DNA of 64,000 nucleotides from Burkholderia sp. WAC0059 (lineage in GTDB: Bacteria; Pseudomonadota; Gammaproteobacteria; Burkholderiales; Burkholderiaceae): positions 171,537 to 235,536 of the forward strand of contig NZ_PNEO01000006.1 in assembly GCF_002870125.1 (NCBI RefSeq), given 5' to 3'. The translations under genes were made by a program, and so were the position numbers. The notes under the pieces were generated by a model that made no database searches, was not told the DNA's origin, and saw only the letters and a list, made by a program, of their open reading frames with translations. The stretch's first letter is position 1; each line of letters opens with the position of its first letter. Of this stretch, positions 1-8,612 are shown one piece after another.

Positions 1-829
1 TCACGAGCAGCAGGTCCGCTTCGCGGGCGCGGTCCGCGAGTTTCGGCGAGACGCCGAGGCCGAGTTGGCCGACGTAGTGCGGATCGCGGTTGTCGAACAG
101 GTCCTGGCGGCGGAACGAGGCTGCGACGGGCAGCGCGTTCGCGGTCGCGAAACGCTTGAGCGCGGCGCCTGCCTCGGCGTTCCAGCCCGTGCCGCCCACG
201 ACGACGAGCGGCCGGCTCGCGGCGGCGAGCAATTCGCGCAGCTCGCCCATCGCGGCCGGGTTGGGGGCGGCCTGGCTCACGCGCACGGGCGGCGCGTCGG
301 TCACGACGGCGGAGCCGAACAGCACGTCCTCGGGCAGGGCGACGACGACCGGGCCCGGCCGCCCCGAGAGCGCGACGTTGAAGGCGTGCGCGACGATTTC
401 CGGAATCCGCTCGATGGAGTCGATCTCCGTCGCCCATTTCGCGAGGCCGCCGAACATCTGCCGGTAATCGACCTCCTGGAAGGCGCCGCGGCCGAGAAAG
501 CCGCTTTCGACCTGGCCGACGAACAGGATCATCGGCGTCGAGTCCTCGCGCGCGGTGTGCACGCCGTTGCTCGCGTGCGCCGAGCCCGGGCCGCGCGTGA
601 CGAAGCAGATGCCGGGCCGGCCGGTCAGCTTGCCGTAGGCGTCGGCCATGTTCGAGGCCGCGCCTTCGTGGCGCGTCACGATGGTTTTCACGCTCTTTGC
701 GTCGTACAGCGCGTCGAGCACGGGCAGGTAGCTTTCGCCGGGTACGCAGTAGACGGTATCGACCGCGTTGCGCACGAGCGCGTCGACCAGTATTTGTCCG
801 CCGTTACGCGGCTGTGCAGTTTCAGACAT
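1..829 (-). CDS. Thiamine-diphosphate-dependent enzyme, acetolactate-synthase-like (partial, C-terminus outside window)
   Basis: The reading frame stays open to the window edge, so only the first 276 residues are seen. They contain the N-terminal ThDP Pyr domain: the catalytic-type Glu55 lies in a VTRHEGAASNMADAYG context (about 52-67), followed by a start of the central domain (from about residue 190). This layout is shared by acetolactate synthase, glyoxylate carboligase and 2-oxoacid decarboxylases, and the fragment cannot separate them. The ATG at 829 overlaps the end of the upstream MFS gene by 8 bases, so the two are probably translationally coupled and act on the same compound. The cofactor-binding C-terminal domain lies beyond position 1. 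Confidence 0.8.
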   Translation of the reverse strand, partial: MSETAQPRNGGQILVDALVRNAVDTVYCVPGESYLPVLDALYDAKSVKTIVTRHEGAASNMADAYGKLTGRPGICFVTRGPGSAHASNGVHTAREDSTPMILFVGQVESGFLGRGAFQEVDYRQMFGGLAKWATEIDSIERIPEIVAHAFNVALSGRPGPVVVALPEDVLFGSAVVTDAPPVRVSQAAPNPAAMGELRELLAAASRPLVVVGGTGWNAEAGAALKRFATANALPVAASFRRQDLFDNRDPHYVGQLGLGVSPKLADRAREADLLLV

Positions 830-2063
830 GGATTTCAAGCTCCTTGTTGCGGGTTTCCGGTAGGAACACGGCGACGACGAACACCAGCACGTACGACGCG
901 GCGGCCCAGACGCCGATGGCGGGCGCGAGGCCGAGCGAGGCGCTCGTCAGGCCGACCGCGGCCGGCACGAGCGCGCCGACGCCGCGGCCGAAGTTGTACG
1001 AGAAGCCGCCGGCCGTGCCGCGGATCTGCGCGGGGAACAGCTCGGTGAAGCACGCGCCCATGCCCGAGACGATGCCCGACTGGAACAGGCCGAGCGGAAA
1101 GCCGAGCAGGAGCAGCGCGGGCATCGGCAGATGCAGCCGCGTGTAGGCCAGCACGGTCAGCGTGGCGCCAGCGGCCGACAGCGCGAAGGTGCGCCGCCGC
1201 CCGAGCGCGTCGCTCAGGTAGGCCATACCAATATAGCCGCAGAACGAGCCGAAGATGTTCACGGCGAGGTAGGCCGTGGTCACGTTGACCGTGAGGCTCT
1301 GCGTCTGGCGCAGGAACGTGACGAGCCAGGTGAGGATCGTGTAGTTGCCGCCGAGCGCGCCGGCAGCCATCAGCGAGGCCAGCAGCGTGCGGCCGAACAC
1401 GCCGCGCGAGAAGATTAGCGCGAACGTGTGGAACATGCCGCTCTTCTCGCGGTAGTCGGCCGTGGCGGCGAACACCTCCGACTCCTCGATGTTGCGCCGC
1501 ATCCAGACGACGAGCAGGCCCGGCACGAGGCCGACCAGAAACAGCGCGCGCCAGGCGGTGTGCTCGGGCAGCAGCCGGTAGAGCACCCAGTAGGCGAGGC
1601 CCGCGAACGCATAGCCGACGGGCCAGCCGCTCTGCACCGAGCCGACCGCGCGGCCGCGGATGCGCTTGTCGACGACCTCGCCGATCAGGATGGCGCCCGC
1701 GGCCCATTCGCCGCCGAAGCCGAGCCCCTGCAGGCTGCGGGTGAACAACAGTTCGTGGAAGCTGTGCGTGAAGGCCGAGAGGCCGGTGAAGAGCGAGAAC
1801 CAGAGAATCGAGAGCTTGAGCACGCGCACGCGGCCGATGCGGTCGGCGAGCAGGCCGGAGATCACGCCGCCGATGGCCGACGACACGAGCGCGGAGGTGC
1901 CGATCACGCCGGCCTGCGCTCTCGTCATGCCCCATATCGTCAGCAGCGTTGGAATGACGAAGGCGAAGAGCTGGACGTCCATGGCGTCGAGCGCCCAGCC
2001 GAAGAAGCATGCCCAGAACGTGCGGCGCTGGGTGGGAGCCATACTGCGATACCACGACTGCAT
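822..2063 (-). CDS. MFS metabolite:proton symporter (AAHS/MHS-like)
   Basis: 413 residues with about twelve hydrophobic segments. Transmembrane segment 1 carries two acidic residues (D26, D29) in an ALDAMDVQ context, typical of the aromatic-acid/sialate symporter group. The conserved cytoplasmic loop 2-3 motif GLLADRIGR sits at about 70-78. The protein would import an organic acid or similar metabolite across the inner membrane with protons. It is the first gene of a two-gene minus-strand unit and its stop codon overlaps the start of the ThDP enzyme, suggesting that the imported compound, or a product of it, is a 2-oxoacid-type substrate of that enzyme. The substrate cannot be named from sequence. 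Confidence 0.85.
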   Translation of the reverse strand: MQSWYRSMAPTQRRTFWACFFGWALDAMDVQLFAFVIPTLLTIWGMTRAQAGVIGTSALVSSAIGGVISGLLADRIGRVRVLKLSILWFSLFTGLSAFTHSFHELLFTRSLQGLGFGGEWAAGAILIGEVVDKRIRGRAVGSVQSGWPVGYAFAGLAYWVLYRLLPEHTAWRALFLVGLVPGLLVVWMRRNIEESEVFAATADYREKSGMFHTFALIFSRGVFGRTLLASLMAAGALGGNYTILTWLVTFLRQTQSLTVNVTTAYLAVNIFGSFCGYIGMAYLSDALGRRRTFALSAAGATLTVLAYTRLHLPMPALLLLGFPLGLFQSGIVSGMGACFTELFPAQIRGTAGGFSYNFGRGVGALVPAAVGLTSASLGLAPAIGVWAAASYVLVFVVAVFLPETRNKELEIHV

Positions 2064-2438
2064 GAACTTGATCTCCTTGATGCCACGGCTTTTTTTGTCC
2101 CTATACCCCGAAAGCTCTTGCGTGGCGCCTTTTAGCGAGCTGAAAGTATGAACGCAACGATGTGGTGGCTCATGGCGCGCAGCGCATATCAGCTATGACG
2201 CCGATGTCGCCGTTGCAATGATAGGGGAGGACGCGCATCGCCTCAGCGGGGGAGGCAGGCCGGGCGCCGGGAAACGGCTCGCCGCAAGCCGCTATTGCTA
2301 TATATGGAGTTGCAGGGGCCGGCCGGGAGCGAGGCGCCGGCTTTCCGGGCCCCTGCGGGTCGGTCTCCGACGAGTGGGTCCGATGCCCCGGTCCGGCGGC
2401 GGGGGCGGACGAGCCGGGGCGGATGCGCGGCGGCTCGC
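2064..2438. other. Intergenic region, 375 bases
   Basis: Lies between the flavin monooxygenase end and the MFS start, both on the minus strand. It should hold the promoter of the MFS/ThDP pair and the end of the monooxygenase transcript. The part near 2070-2150 is less GC-rich. I see no convincing small gene, and no hairpin with a T-run that I would call a terminator. Confidence 0.5.
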
Positions 2439-3509
2439 TTATCGCGCGAGGAGCGCCCGCACGCGCGGGATCACTTCTTCGGCAAACGTCCGCATGTCCG
2501 CCTCGAACGGCTGGAACTGCAGCATGAAGAGTTCGATGCCCGCGCGATGGAACGCGGCGATGCGCTGCGCCACGGTGTCGTGACTGCCGACGAGGCCGGC
2601 CGCCGTGCCACCGTTCGAGCCGACGCGCGGCGTCTGCGCGAAGGTCTGGAACATGACTGCCTTCGGATCGGTGTTGGCCTGCTGGCGCTGGCGCACCGAC
2701 GCATCCTTCGTCGCCAGTTCGAACAGGTGCGAGAGGTGCCGGCCGGCGGCTTCGTCCGTCTCGCGCGAGATGACGAACGCGGACAGCCCGAAGTTCAGCG
2801 GCGCGAGCGGCACCGGATGCGTCGGCCGTGCCCGCGCGGACACGTCGGCGATCAGGCGCTTCACGTCGTCGAGCGGCTGGCCGTTGATGAACCAGACGTC
2901 GCCCTTGTCGGCGACGAGTTGGCGCGCGGGCTCCGATTCGCCGCCCACGTAGATGCGCGGACGCGCGCGGAACGGATCGGCCGGGCGCAGCACGTAGTCG
3001 TCGACATGAAAGTGCTGCCCGTCGAAGGTCGTGCGCTCGCCGCGCAGCAGCGAATCGACGACCGTGATCCATTCGCGGCCGTACGCGTAGCGCGCGTCGT
3101 GGTCGTCGAAGCCGATGCCGGCGCGTTCGAGCTCGGGGCGGTTCCACGCGTTCACGAGATTGACCGCGAAGCGCCCGCCGCTGATGTGCTCGATCTGCTG
3201 CGCCATCTTCGCGAGCACGACGGGGTGATAGAGGTACGGCTTGATGGCCGCGATGATCTCGATGCGCGAGGTCAGCGCCGCGAGCGCGGCCGACGCGGTC
3301 CACGCCTCGAGCTGGTCGCGCTCGCCGTCGTGCGGGTTGATCGTGTGCTGGGCGACGAGCACGGAGTCGTAGCCGAGACGCTCGGCCTCGAGCACGAGCG
3401 CGCGGTTGCGGGCCCACGACGCGTCGTAGGGCTCGTCCGGGTCCTGAAGCGCGGCGCGGCTGCCGTGAACCAGCGCCCAGATGCCGAAGCGGGGAAACGT
3501 GGCGGACAT
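2439..3509 (-). CDS. LLM-class flavin-dependent monooxygenase (SsuD/SfnG-like)
   Basis: 356 residues, the usual length for alkanesulfonate (SsuD) or dimethylsulfone (SfnG) monooxygenases. The family block GGRFAVNLVNAWNRPE is at 111-126, and a second conserved block, RIYVGGESEPA, is near 185-195. These enzymes use FMNH2 supplied by a reductase to cleave a C-S bond and release sulfite. The WALVHGS start and lack of the SsuD LHTPHG N-terminus make SfnG or another dialkylsulfone/sulfonate enzyme as likely as SsuD. It is divergent from a sulfonate-type binding protein (3690), consistent with sulfur scavenging under sulfate limitation. No flavin reductase is adjacent. Confidence 0.8.
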   Translation of the reverse strand: MSATFPRFGIWALVHGSRAALQDPDEPYDASWARNRALVLEAERLGYDSVLVAQHTINPHDGERDQLEAWTASAALAALTSRIEIIAAIKPYLYHPVVLAKMAQQIEHISGGRFAVNLVNAWNRPELERAGIGFDDHDARYAYGREWITVVDSLLRGERTTFDGQHFHVDDYVLRPADPFRARPRIYVGGESEPARQLVADKGDVWFINGQPLDDVKRLIADVSARARPTHPVPLAPLNFGLSAFVISRETDEAAGRHLSHLFELATKDASVRQRQQANTDPKAVMFQTFAQTPRVGSNGGTAAGLVGSHDTVAQRIAAFHRAGIELFMLQFQPFEADMRTFAEEVIPRVRALLAR

Positions 3510-3689
3510 GTCGGTGTTTTCTGCTGAAGCGGAGGCAAAGGGAACTGGGCATCATGCCTCAATCCCTGCGTTGCGCCGCGGCTTGCCGATCGAATTTATC
3601 CCGCTATCGTTCGATGAAATCGGCATTTGGACGTCTTCCCCGATTCAGTAGACTCGGGCGCTCGACTTTTCCGACGCTCATTCACGTCC

Positions 3690-4715
3690 ATGGACCTTTC
3701 ATCTTTTTCGCGGCGCCTTTTATCGCGCGCTTCATTGCTCGCCTCGTTGCGCTCCCCGCGCCGCTGGCTCGCCTTTTTCTGCGCCGCTACGATCCTTTCG
3801 CTCGGCCTCGCGTCGCCGGGCGCGGCCTTCGCGCGCGAGACGGTTTCGATCAGCTATCAGCGTTCCTCGACGCTTTTCATCATCCTGAAGCGTAACGGCG
3901 AGCTCGAGAAGCGGCTCAACGCGCTCGGCTACGACGTGAGCTGGCACGAGTTCTCGACCGGCCTGCTGCAGTCGATCAACGCGGGCAGCGTCGACCTGCA
4001 TTCGGACGTCGCCGATGCGTTCGCGCTCTTCACGCAGGCGGCGAACGCGCCGCTCACCTACTACGCCGAGGAGACCTCCGCGCCCTCGGCGCAGGCGATC
4101 ATCGTGCCGGCCAACTCGTCGATCCACACGGTGGCGGACCTGAGAGGCAAGCGCGTCGCCGTCTCCCAGGGCTCGGGCTGCAACTTCCTGCTGCTGGCCG
4201 CGCTCAAGCGCGCGGGGCTGACGATCAAGGACATCCAGGTGCGCTACCTCGAAGCGCCCGACGCGATGGCCGCGTTTCGCGGCGGCGACGTCGACGCCTG
4301 GGTGATCTGGGACCCGTTCCTCGCGGACGAAGAACAGCAGGGGCACGTGCGCGTGGTGGCCGACGGCTCCAACGGCCTCGCGCAGTACAACCGCTTCTAC
4401 ATGGCGACGACCTCGTTCGCCGACAAGCATCCGGACGTGCTGGCCGTCGTGTTCGACGAGTTGCGCAAGACCGGCCAGTGGGTCAAGGCGCATCCGCAGG
4501 ACGCCGCGCAGATCCTGAGTCCGCTCTGGGGCAACCTGCCCGTGCCGACCGTCGAGCTGGCAAACAGCCGGCGCAGCTACGACATCGTGCCGGTACGGCG
4601 CGATGCGCTCGCGGAACAGCAGCGCATCGCCACGACCTACTATCAGGCCGGCCTGATTCCGGCCCCGCTCAAGGCGACGGACATCCGGATCTGGACGCCG
4701 CCGCCGGCGAAGTGA
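3690..4715 (+). CDS. Aliphatic-sulfonate-type ABC transporter substrate-binding protein (SsuA-like)
   Basis: Start chosen at the internal ATG 3690; the frame is open upstream only with a TTG at 3627. The 341-residue product has a long basic n-region, then a hydrophobic stretch (about 28-45) and an SPGAAFA cleavage site, so it is exported to the periplasm. The mature part has the NMT1/SsuA-like fold features: GLLQSINAGSVDLHSDVADA, DLRGKRVAVSQGSG and GDVDAWVIWDPF blocks. It would capture a sulfonate or related sulfur compound. No permease or ATPase gene follows, so it must share a transporter encoded elsewhere. Its divergent neighbour is the LLM monooxygenase. Confidence 0.85.
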   Translation: MDLSSFSRRLLSRASLLASLRSPRRWLAFFCAATILSLGLASPGAAFARETVSISYQRSSTLFIILKRNGELEKRLNALGYDVSWHEFSTGLLQSINAGSVDLHSDVADAFALFTQAANAPLTYYAEETSAPSAQAIIVPANSSIHTVADLRGKRVAVSQGSGCNFLLLAALKRAGLTIKDIQVRYLEAPDAMAAFRGGDVDAWVIWDPFLADEEQQGHVRVVADGSNGLAQYNRFYMATTSFADKHPDVLAVVFDELRKTGQWVKAHPQDAAQILSPLWGNLPVPTVELANSRRSYDIVPVRRDALAEQQRIATTYYQAGLIPAPLKATDIRIWTPPPAK

Positions 4716-5411
4716 GAAGCGAGGTTTGCACCGGGCGCCGCGGTTCGCGGCGTCATTTTTTTGCCTTTCTTTTTTCGATCAGGGCTGCGACGCTTTCGAA
4801 AAAGTAGCGTTCGCCTTCCATTCGGCGCGCAGCGCTCCGACGATCGGCTTTCGTTTCGCGGCTTTTCATGCTGTGCTGCAGCATCGCGCGATGCGGCGCT
4901 CGACGGCGCGAACGGCGTTGCGTCCGGACCCGAATACTTCGTAATAAAAAATTCGCACGCCTGCCACGGCCGGCACGGCATCCTCGTCGATGTCGTGCAA
5001 AGTCTTGCTGCGACCGGCGATGAGGCATGACGGTGTCCTCACGTTCTGGCCGGCGCGGGCATCGATCGGGCAGCGATTGATTTGTGACCGATAGCGTATT
5101 TGGATCAGTTTGTGTACATTCGCGTTTTGTTCGTTCCGACGCATGCTGCATGGCCCACAGCCTTTGCTGACAAGGCTGCCAGCCAACAGCCAGTTTCGGG
5201 ACAACTCTCGGGTTTTTGCGTTGTTCATGCCGCTGCACGATTTCGACATAATGAAGACCGAGCCTAAGACCAAGCCTCTGGCCAAGCCAGGCCTTACCGG
5301 GGAATCGCCCGTCCGCGCGGACGGCGGTAGCCCGAATTCCCTGCGCCGTCGCGCCTGCGTGCCGCCTTCCGGGCGTCGCCTTCGTTCCGCTCCCGCCGCA
5401 GGGGAGCGCCG
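4716..5411. other. Intergenic region, about 700 bases, upstream of the RND operon
   Basis: No credible gene. A 101-codon frame at 5110-5415 has an Arg/Pro-rich tail typical of an out-of-frame read through GC-rich DNA and I do not call it. The stretch 5060-5255 is AT-richer than its surroundings and probably carries the promoter of the efflux operon; a CATAAT at 5247-5252 is a possible -10 box but has no well-spaced -35. No regulator gene sits next to this operon. Confidence 0.4.
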
Positions 5412-8400
5412 ATGATCGCACTGGTTCGCATTGCCTTACGCAGGCCCTATACCTTCGTCGTACTGGCTATTTTCATTCTGATCATCGGGCCGCTCGCGGC
5501 GCTCAGAACGCCGACCGACATCTTCCCCAACATCGGCATTCCCGTCATCAGCGTGGTCTGGCAGTACACGGGCCTGCCGCCGGACCAGATGGCCGGGCGC
5601 ATCACCTCGCCGTTCGAGCGCACGCTGACGACGACGGTGAACGACGTCGAGCACATCGAGGCGGAATCGGTCGCGGGCTTCGGCATCATCAAGATCTTCT
5701 TTCAGCCGGGCGTGAACATCGCCACGGCCAACGCCCAGGTCACGGCGGTCGCGCAGACGCAGTTGAGGCAACTGCCGCCCGGCACGACGCCGCCGCTGAT
5801 CCTCAACTACAACGCTTCGACGGTGCCGATCATCCAGCTCGCGCTTTCCGGGCGCGGGCTGTCCGAGCAGGCGCTCGGCGACCTCGGGCTGAACACGATC
5901 CGCCCGGCGCTGACCACCGTGGCGGGCTCGGCGATCCCTTACCCGTTCGGCGGCAAGACGCGCGAGGTGCAGATCGACCTCGACCCGACCGCCATGCAGG
6001 AGCGCGGCCTCTCGGCCGTGGACGTCGCCAACGCGCTGGCGGACCAGAACCTGCTCACGCCGATCGGCACCGAGAAGATCGGCGACTACGAGTACACGCT
6101 GCAGCTCAACAACGCGCCCGGCGCCATCAGCGCGCTCGGCGACCTGCCCATCAAGGCGGTCAACGGCACCACGGTCTACATGCGCGACGTGGCGAACGTG
6201 CGCGACGGCAACCCGCCGCAGACCAACATCGTCAACGTGAACGGGCACCGCTCGGTGCTGATGTCGGTGCTCAAGAACGGCTCGGTCTCGACCCTGGCCA
6301 TCATCTCGGGCATCAAGGACCGCATCGCGGAGTACAAGTCGTCGTGGCCCGACAACCTGCGCATCGACCCGATCGGCGACCAGTCGCTGTTCGTGCGCGC
6401 GGCCATCACGGGCGTGGCGCGCGAAGGCGTGATCGCGGCCGCGCTGACGAGCCTGATGATCCTGCTGTTCCTCGGTAGCTGGCGCTCCACGGTCATCATC
6501 GCCACCTCGATCCCGCTCGCGATTCTCGGCTCGATCACGGCGCTCTCGGCGATCGGCGAGACGCTCAACATCATGACGCTCGGCGGGCTCGCGCTCGCGG
6601 TGGGCATTCTCGTCGACGACGCGACCGTGACGATCGAGAACATCAACTGGCACCTCGAGCACGGCAAGCCGGTGGAGACCGCGATTCTCGACGGCGCGGC
6701 GCAGATCGTGACGCCGGCGTTCGTCTCGCTGCTCTGCATCTGCATCGTGTTCGTGCCGATGTTCTTCCTGAACGGCGTCGCGGGCTTCCTGTTCGTGCCG
6801 ATGGCCGAGGCCGTGATCTTCGCGATGATCTCGTCGTTCATCCTCTCGCGTACGCTCGTGCCGACGATGGCGAAGTACCTGCTGCGCCAGCACGAGGCCC
6901 ACGAGGAGGGTCACGAGGCGAAGCCGGCCGGCGGGCCGCTCGGGCGCTTCCAGCGCGGCTTCGAGGCGCGCTTCGAGCGCGTGCGCGTCGGCTACCGCGG
7001 CCTGCTCACGCTCGCGCTCGCGAACCCGAAGCGCTTCGTGCCCGGCTTCCTCTGCTTCGTGCTGCTGTCGTTCCTGCTCGTGCCGATGCTCGGCCGCAAC
7101 TTCTTCCCCGCGGTGGACGCCGGCCAGATCCTGATGCACGTGCGCGTGCCGGTGGGCTTTCGCGTCGAGCGCACCGCGCAGATCTTCGCCGACGTCGAGG
7201 ACAAGATCCGCACCATCATTCCGCCGTCCGATCTCGGCACGGTGGTGGACAACATCGGCCTGCCGGTCAGCGGCATCAACATCGCGTACAACAACACCGG
7301 CACGATCGGCACGCAGGACGGCGACATCCAGCTCGCGCTCAACGAGGGCCATCGCCCGACTGCCGACTACGTGCGCCGGATGCGCGAGGTGCTGCCGCGC
7401 GCGTTCCCGGGCGTGACGTTCTCGTTCCCGCCGGCCGACATCATCAGCCAGATCCTGAACTTCGGCTCGCCCGCGCCGATCGACCTGCAGGTGCGCGGCA
7501 ACGACCTCGACGCCAACTTCGCCTACGCGAACCGGCTGCTGGACCAGATTCGCCGCGTGCCCGGCGTCGTCGACGCGCGCATCGAGCAGTCGCAGGCCAA
7601 CCAGACGTTCGACGTCGACGTGGACCGTACCCAGGCGCAACTGCTCGGCATCACCGAGGCCGACGTGACCAACAGCCTCGTCGTGAACCTCGCCGGCTCG
7701 AGCCAGGTGGCGCCGACCTACTGGCTCAACGGGGCGAACGGCATCACCTACCCGATCGTGATCCAGACGCCGCAGTACACGCTCGATTCGCTCGCGGCGC
7801 TGCGCAACCTGCCGATCACGGCGGCGAACGATTCGAGCGGCGACCCGCAGGTGCTCGGCGGCATCGCGACGGTCAGGCGCACGGCGACCAACGAGGTCGT
7901 GAGCCAGTACAACATCCAGCCGATGGTCGAAATCTTCGCGGCGACCCAGGACCGCGATCTCGGCGGCGTGGCCTCGGACATCCAGCGCATCATTCGCAAC
8001 AACGCGGGCGCGCTGCCGCGCGGCGCGCACGTCGAGCTGCTGGGCCAGGTGCAGACCATGAACACCGCCTTCGCGGGCATGCTGTTCGGGCTGCTCGGCG
8101 CGATCGTGCTGATCTATCTGCTCATCGTCGTGAACTTCCAGTCGTGGCTCGACCCGTTCGTGATCGTGATGGCGCTGCCCGCCGCGCTGGCCGGCATCGT
8201 CTGGATGCTGTTCGCCACGCACACCACGCTCTCGGTCCCGGCGCTGACGGGCGCGATCATGTGCATGGGGGTGGCGACGGCCAACTCGATTCTGGTCGTG
8301 AGCTTCTGCCGCGAGCGGCTCGCGGAGCACGGCGACCCCGTGCGCGCCGCGCTCGAGGCCGGCTTCACGCGTTTCCGCCCCGTGCTGATGACGGCGCTCG

Positions 8401-8612
8401 CGATGATCATCGGCATGCTGCCGATGGCGCTCGCGCTCGGCGAGGGCGGCGAACAGAACGCGCCGCTCGGGCGCGCGGTGATCGGCGGCCTGATGTTCGC
8501 CACGGTCGCCTCGCTGCTGTTCGTGCCGGTGGTGTTCAGCATTGTCCACTTGCGCGACGCTCGCGCGGCGGAATCGAATTCTGCTTCTGGAGGATCTGAA
8601 AATGTCGTCTGA
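5412..8612 (+). CDS. RND efflux permease, hydrophobe/amphiphile type
   Basis: 1066 residues, normal for a trimeric RND pump. It has the N-terminal transmembrane helix, two large periplasmic loops (about 35-335 and 575-880) and twelve expected membrane spans. The proton-relay Asp pair is present in TM4 (GILVDDATVTIEN, about residue 400). The Lys that completes the relay in TM10 of AcrB is not present: the corresponding stretch reads GVATANSIL (about 953-961). The family drives drug or metabolite efflux through the adaptor and outer-membrane channel encoded next. A GGGGAGCG ribosome site precedes the ATG. The last 11 bases overlap the adaptor gene, indicating one operon. Confidence 0.9.
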   Translation: MIALVRIALRRPYTFVVLAIFILIIGPLAALRTPTDIFPNIGIPVISVVWQYTGLPPDQMAGRITSPFERTLTTTVNDVEHIEAESVAGFGIIKIFFQPGVNIATANAQVTAVAQTQLRQLPPGTTPPLILNYNASTVPIIQLALSGRGLSEQALGDLGLNTIRPALTTVAGSAIPYPFGGKTREVQIDLDPTAMQERGLSAVDVANALADQNLLTPIGTEKIGDYEYTLQLNNAPGAISALGDLPIKAVNGTTVYMRDVANVRDGNPPQTNIVNVNGHRSVLMSVLKNGSVSTLAIISGIKDRIAEYKSSWPDNLRIDPIGDQSLFVRAAITGVAREGVIAAALTSLMILLFLGSWRSTVIIATSIPLAILGSITALSAIGETLNIMTLGGLALAVGILVDDATVTIENINWHLEHGKPVETAILDGAAQIVTPAFVSLLCICIVFVPMFFLNGVAGFLFVPMAEAVIFAMISSFILSRTLVPTMAKYLLRQHEAHEEGHEAKPAGGPLGRFQRGFEARFERVRVGYRGLLTLALANPKRFVPGFLCFVLLSFLLVPMLGRNFFPAVDAGQILMHVRVPVGFRVERTAQIFADVEDKIRTIIPPSDLGTVVDNIGLPVSGINIAYNNTGTIGTQDGDIQLALNEGHRPTADYVRRMREVLPRAFPGVTFSFPPADIISQILNFGSPAPIDLQVRGNDLDANFAYANRLLDQIRRVPGVVDARIEQSQANQTFDVDVDRTQAQLLGITEADVTNSLVVNLAGSSQVAPTYWLNGANGITYPIVIQTPQYTLDSLAALRNLPITAANDSSGDPQVLGGIATVRRTATNEVVSQYNIQPMVEIFAATQDRDLGGVASDIQRIIRNNAGALPRGAHVELLGQVQTMNTAFAGMLFGLLGAIVLIYLLIVVNFQSWLDPFVIVMALPAALAGIVWMLFATHTTLSVPALTGAIMCMGVATANSILVVSFCRERLAEHGDPVRAALEAGFTRFRPVLMTALAMIIGMLPMALALGEGGEQNAPLGRAVIGGLMFATVASLLFVPVVFSIVHLRDARAAESNSASGGSENVV

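Noticed and set aside
5110..5415. Small protein upstream of the RND permease
   Set aside because: Low-complexity basic tail, no ribosome site, no recognisable domain, and it overlaps the permease start.
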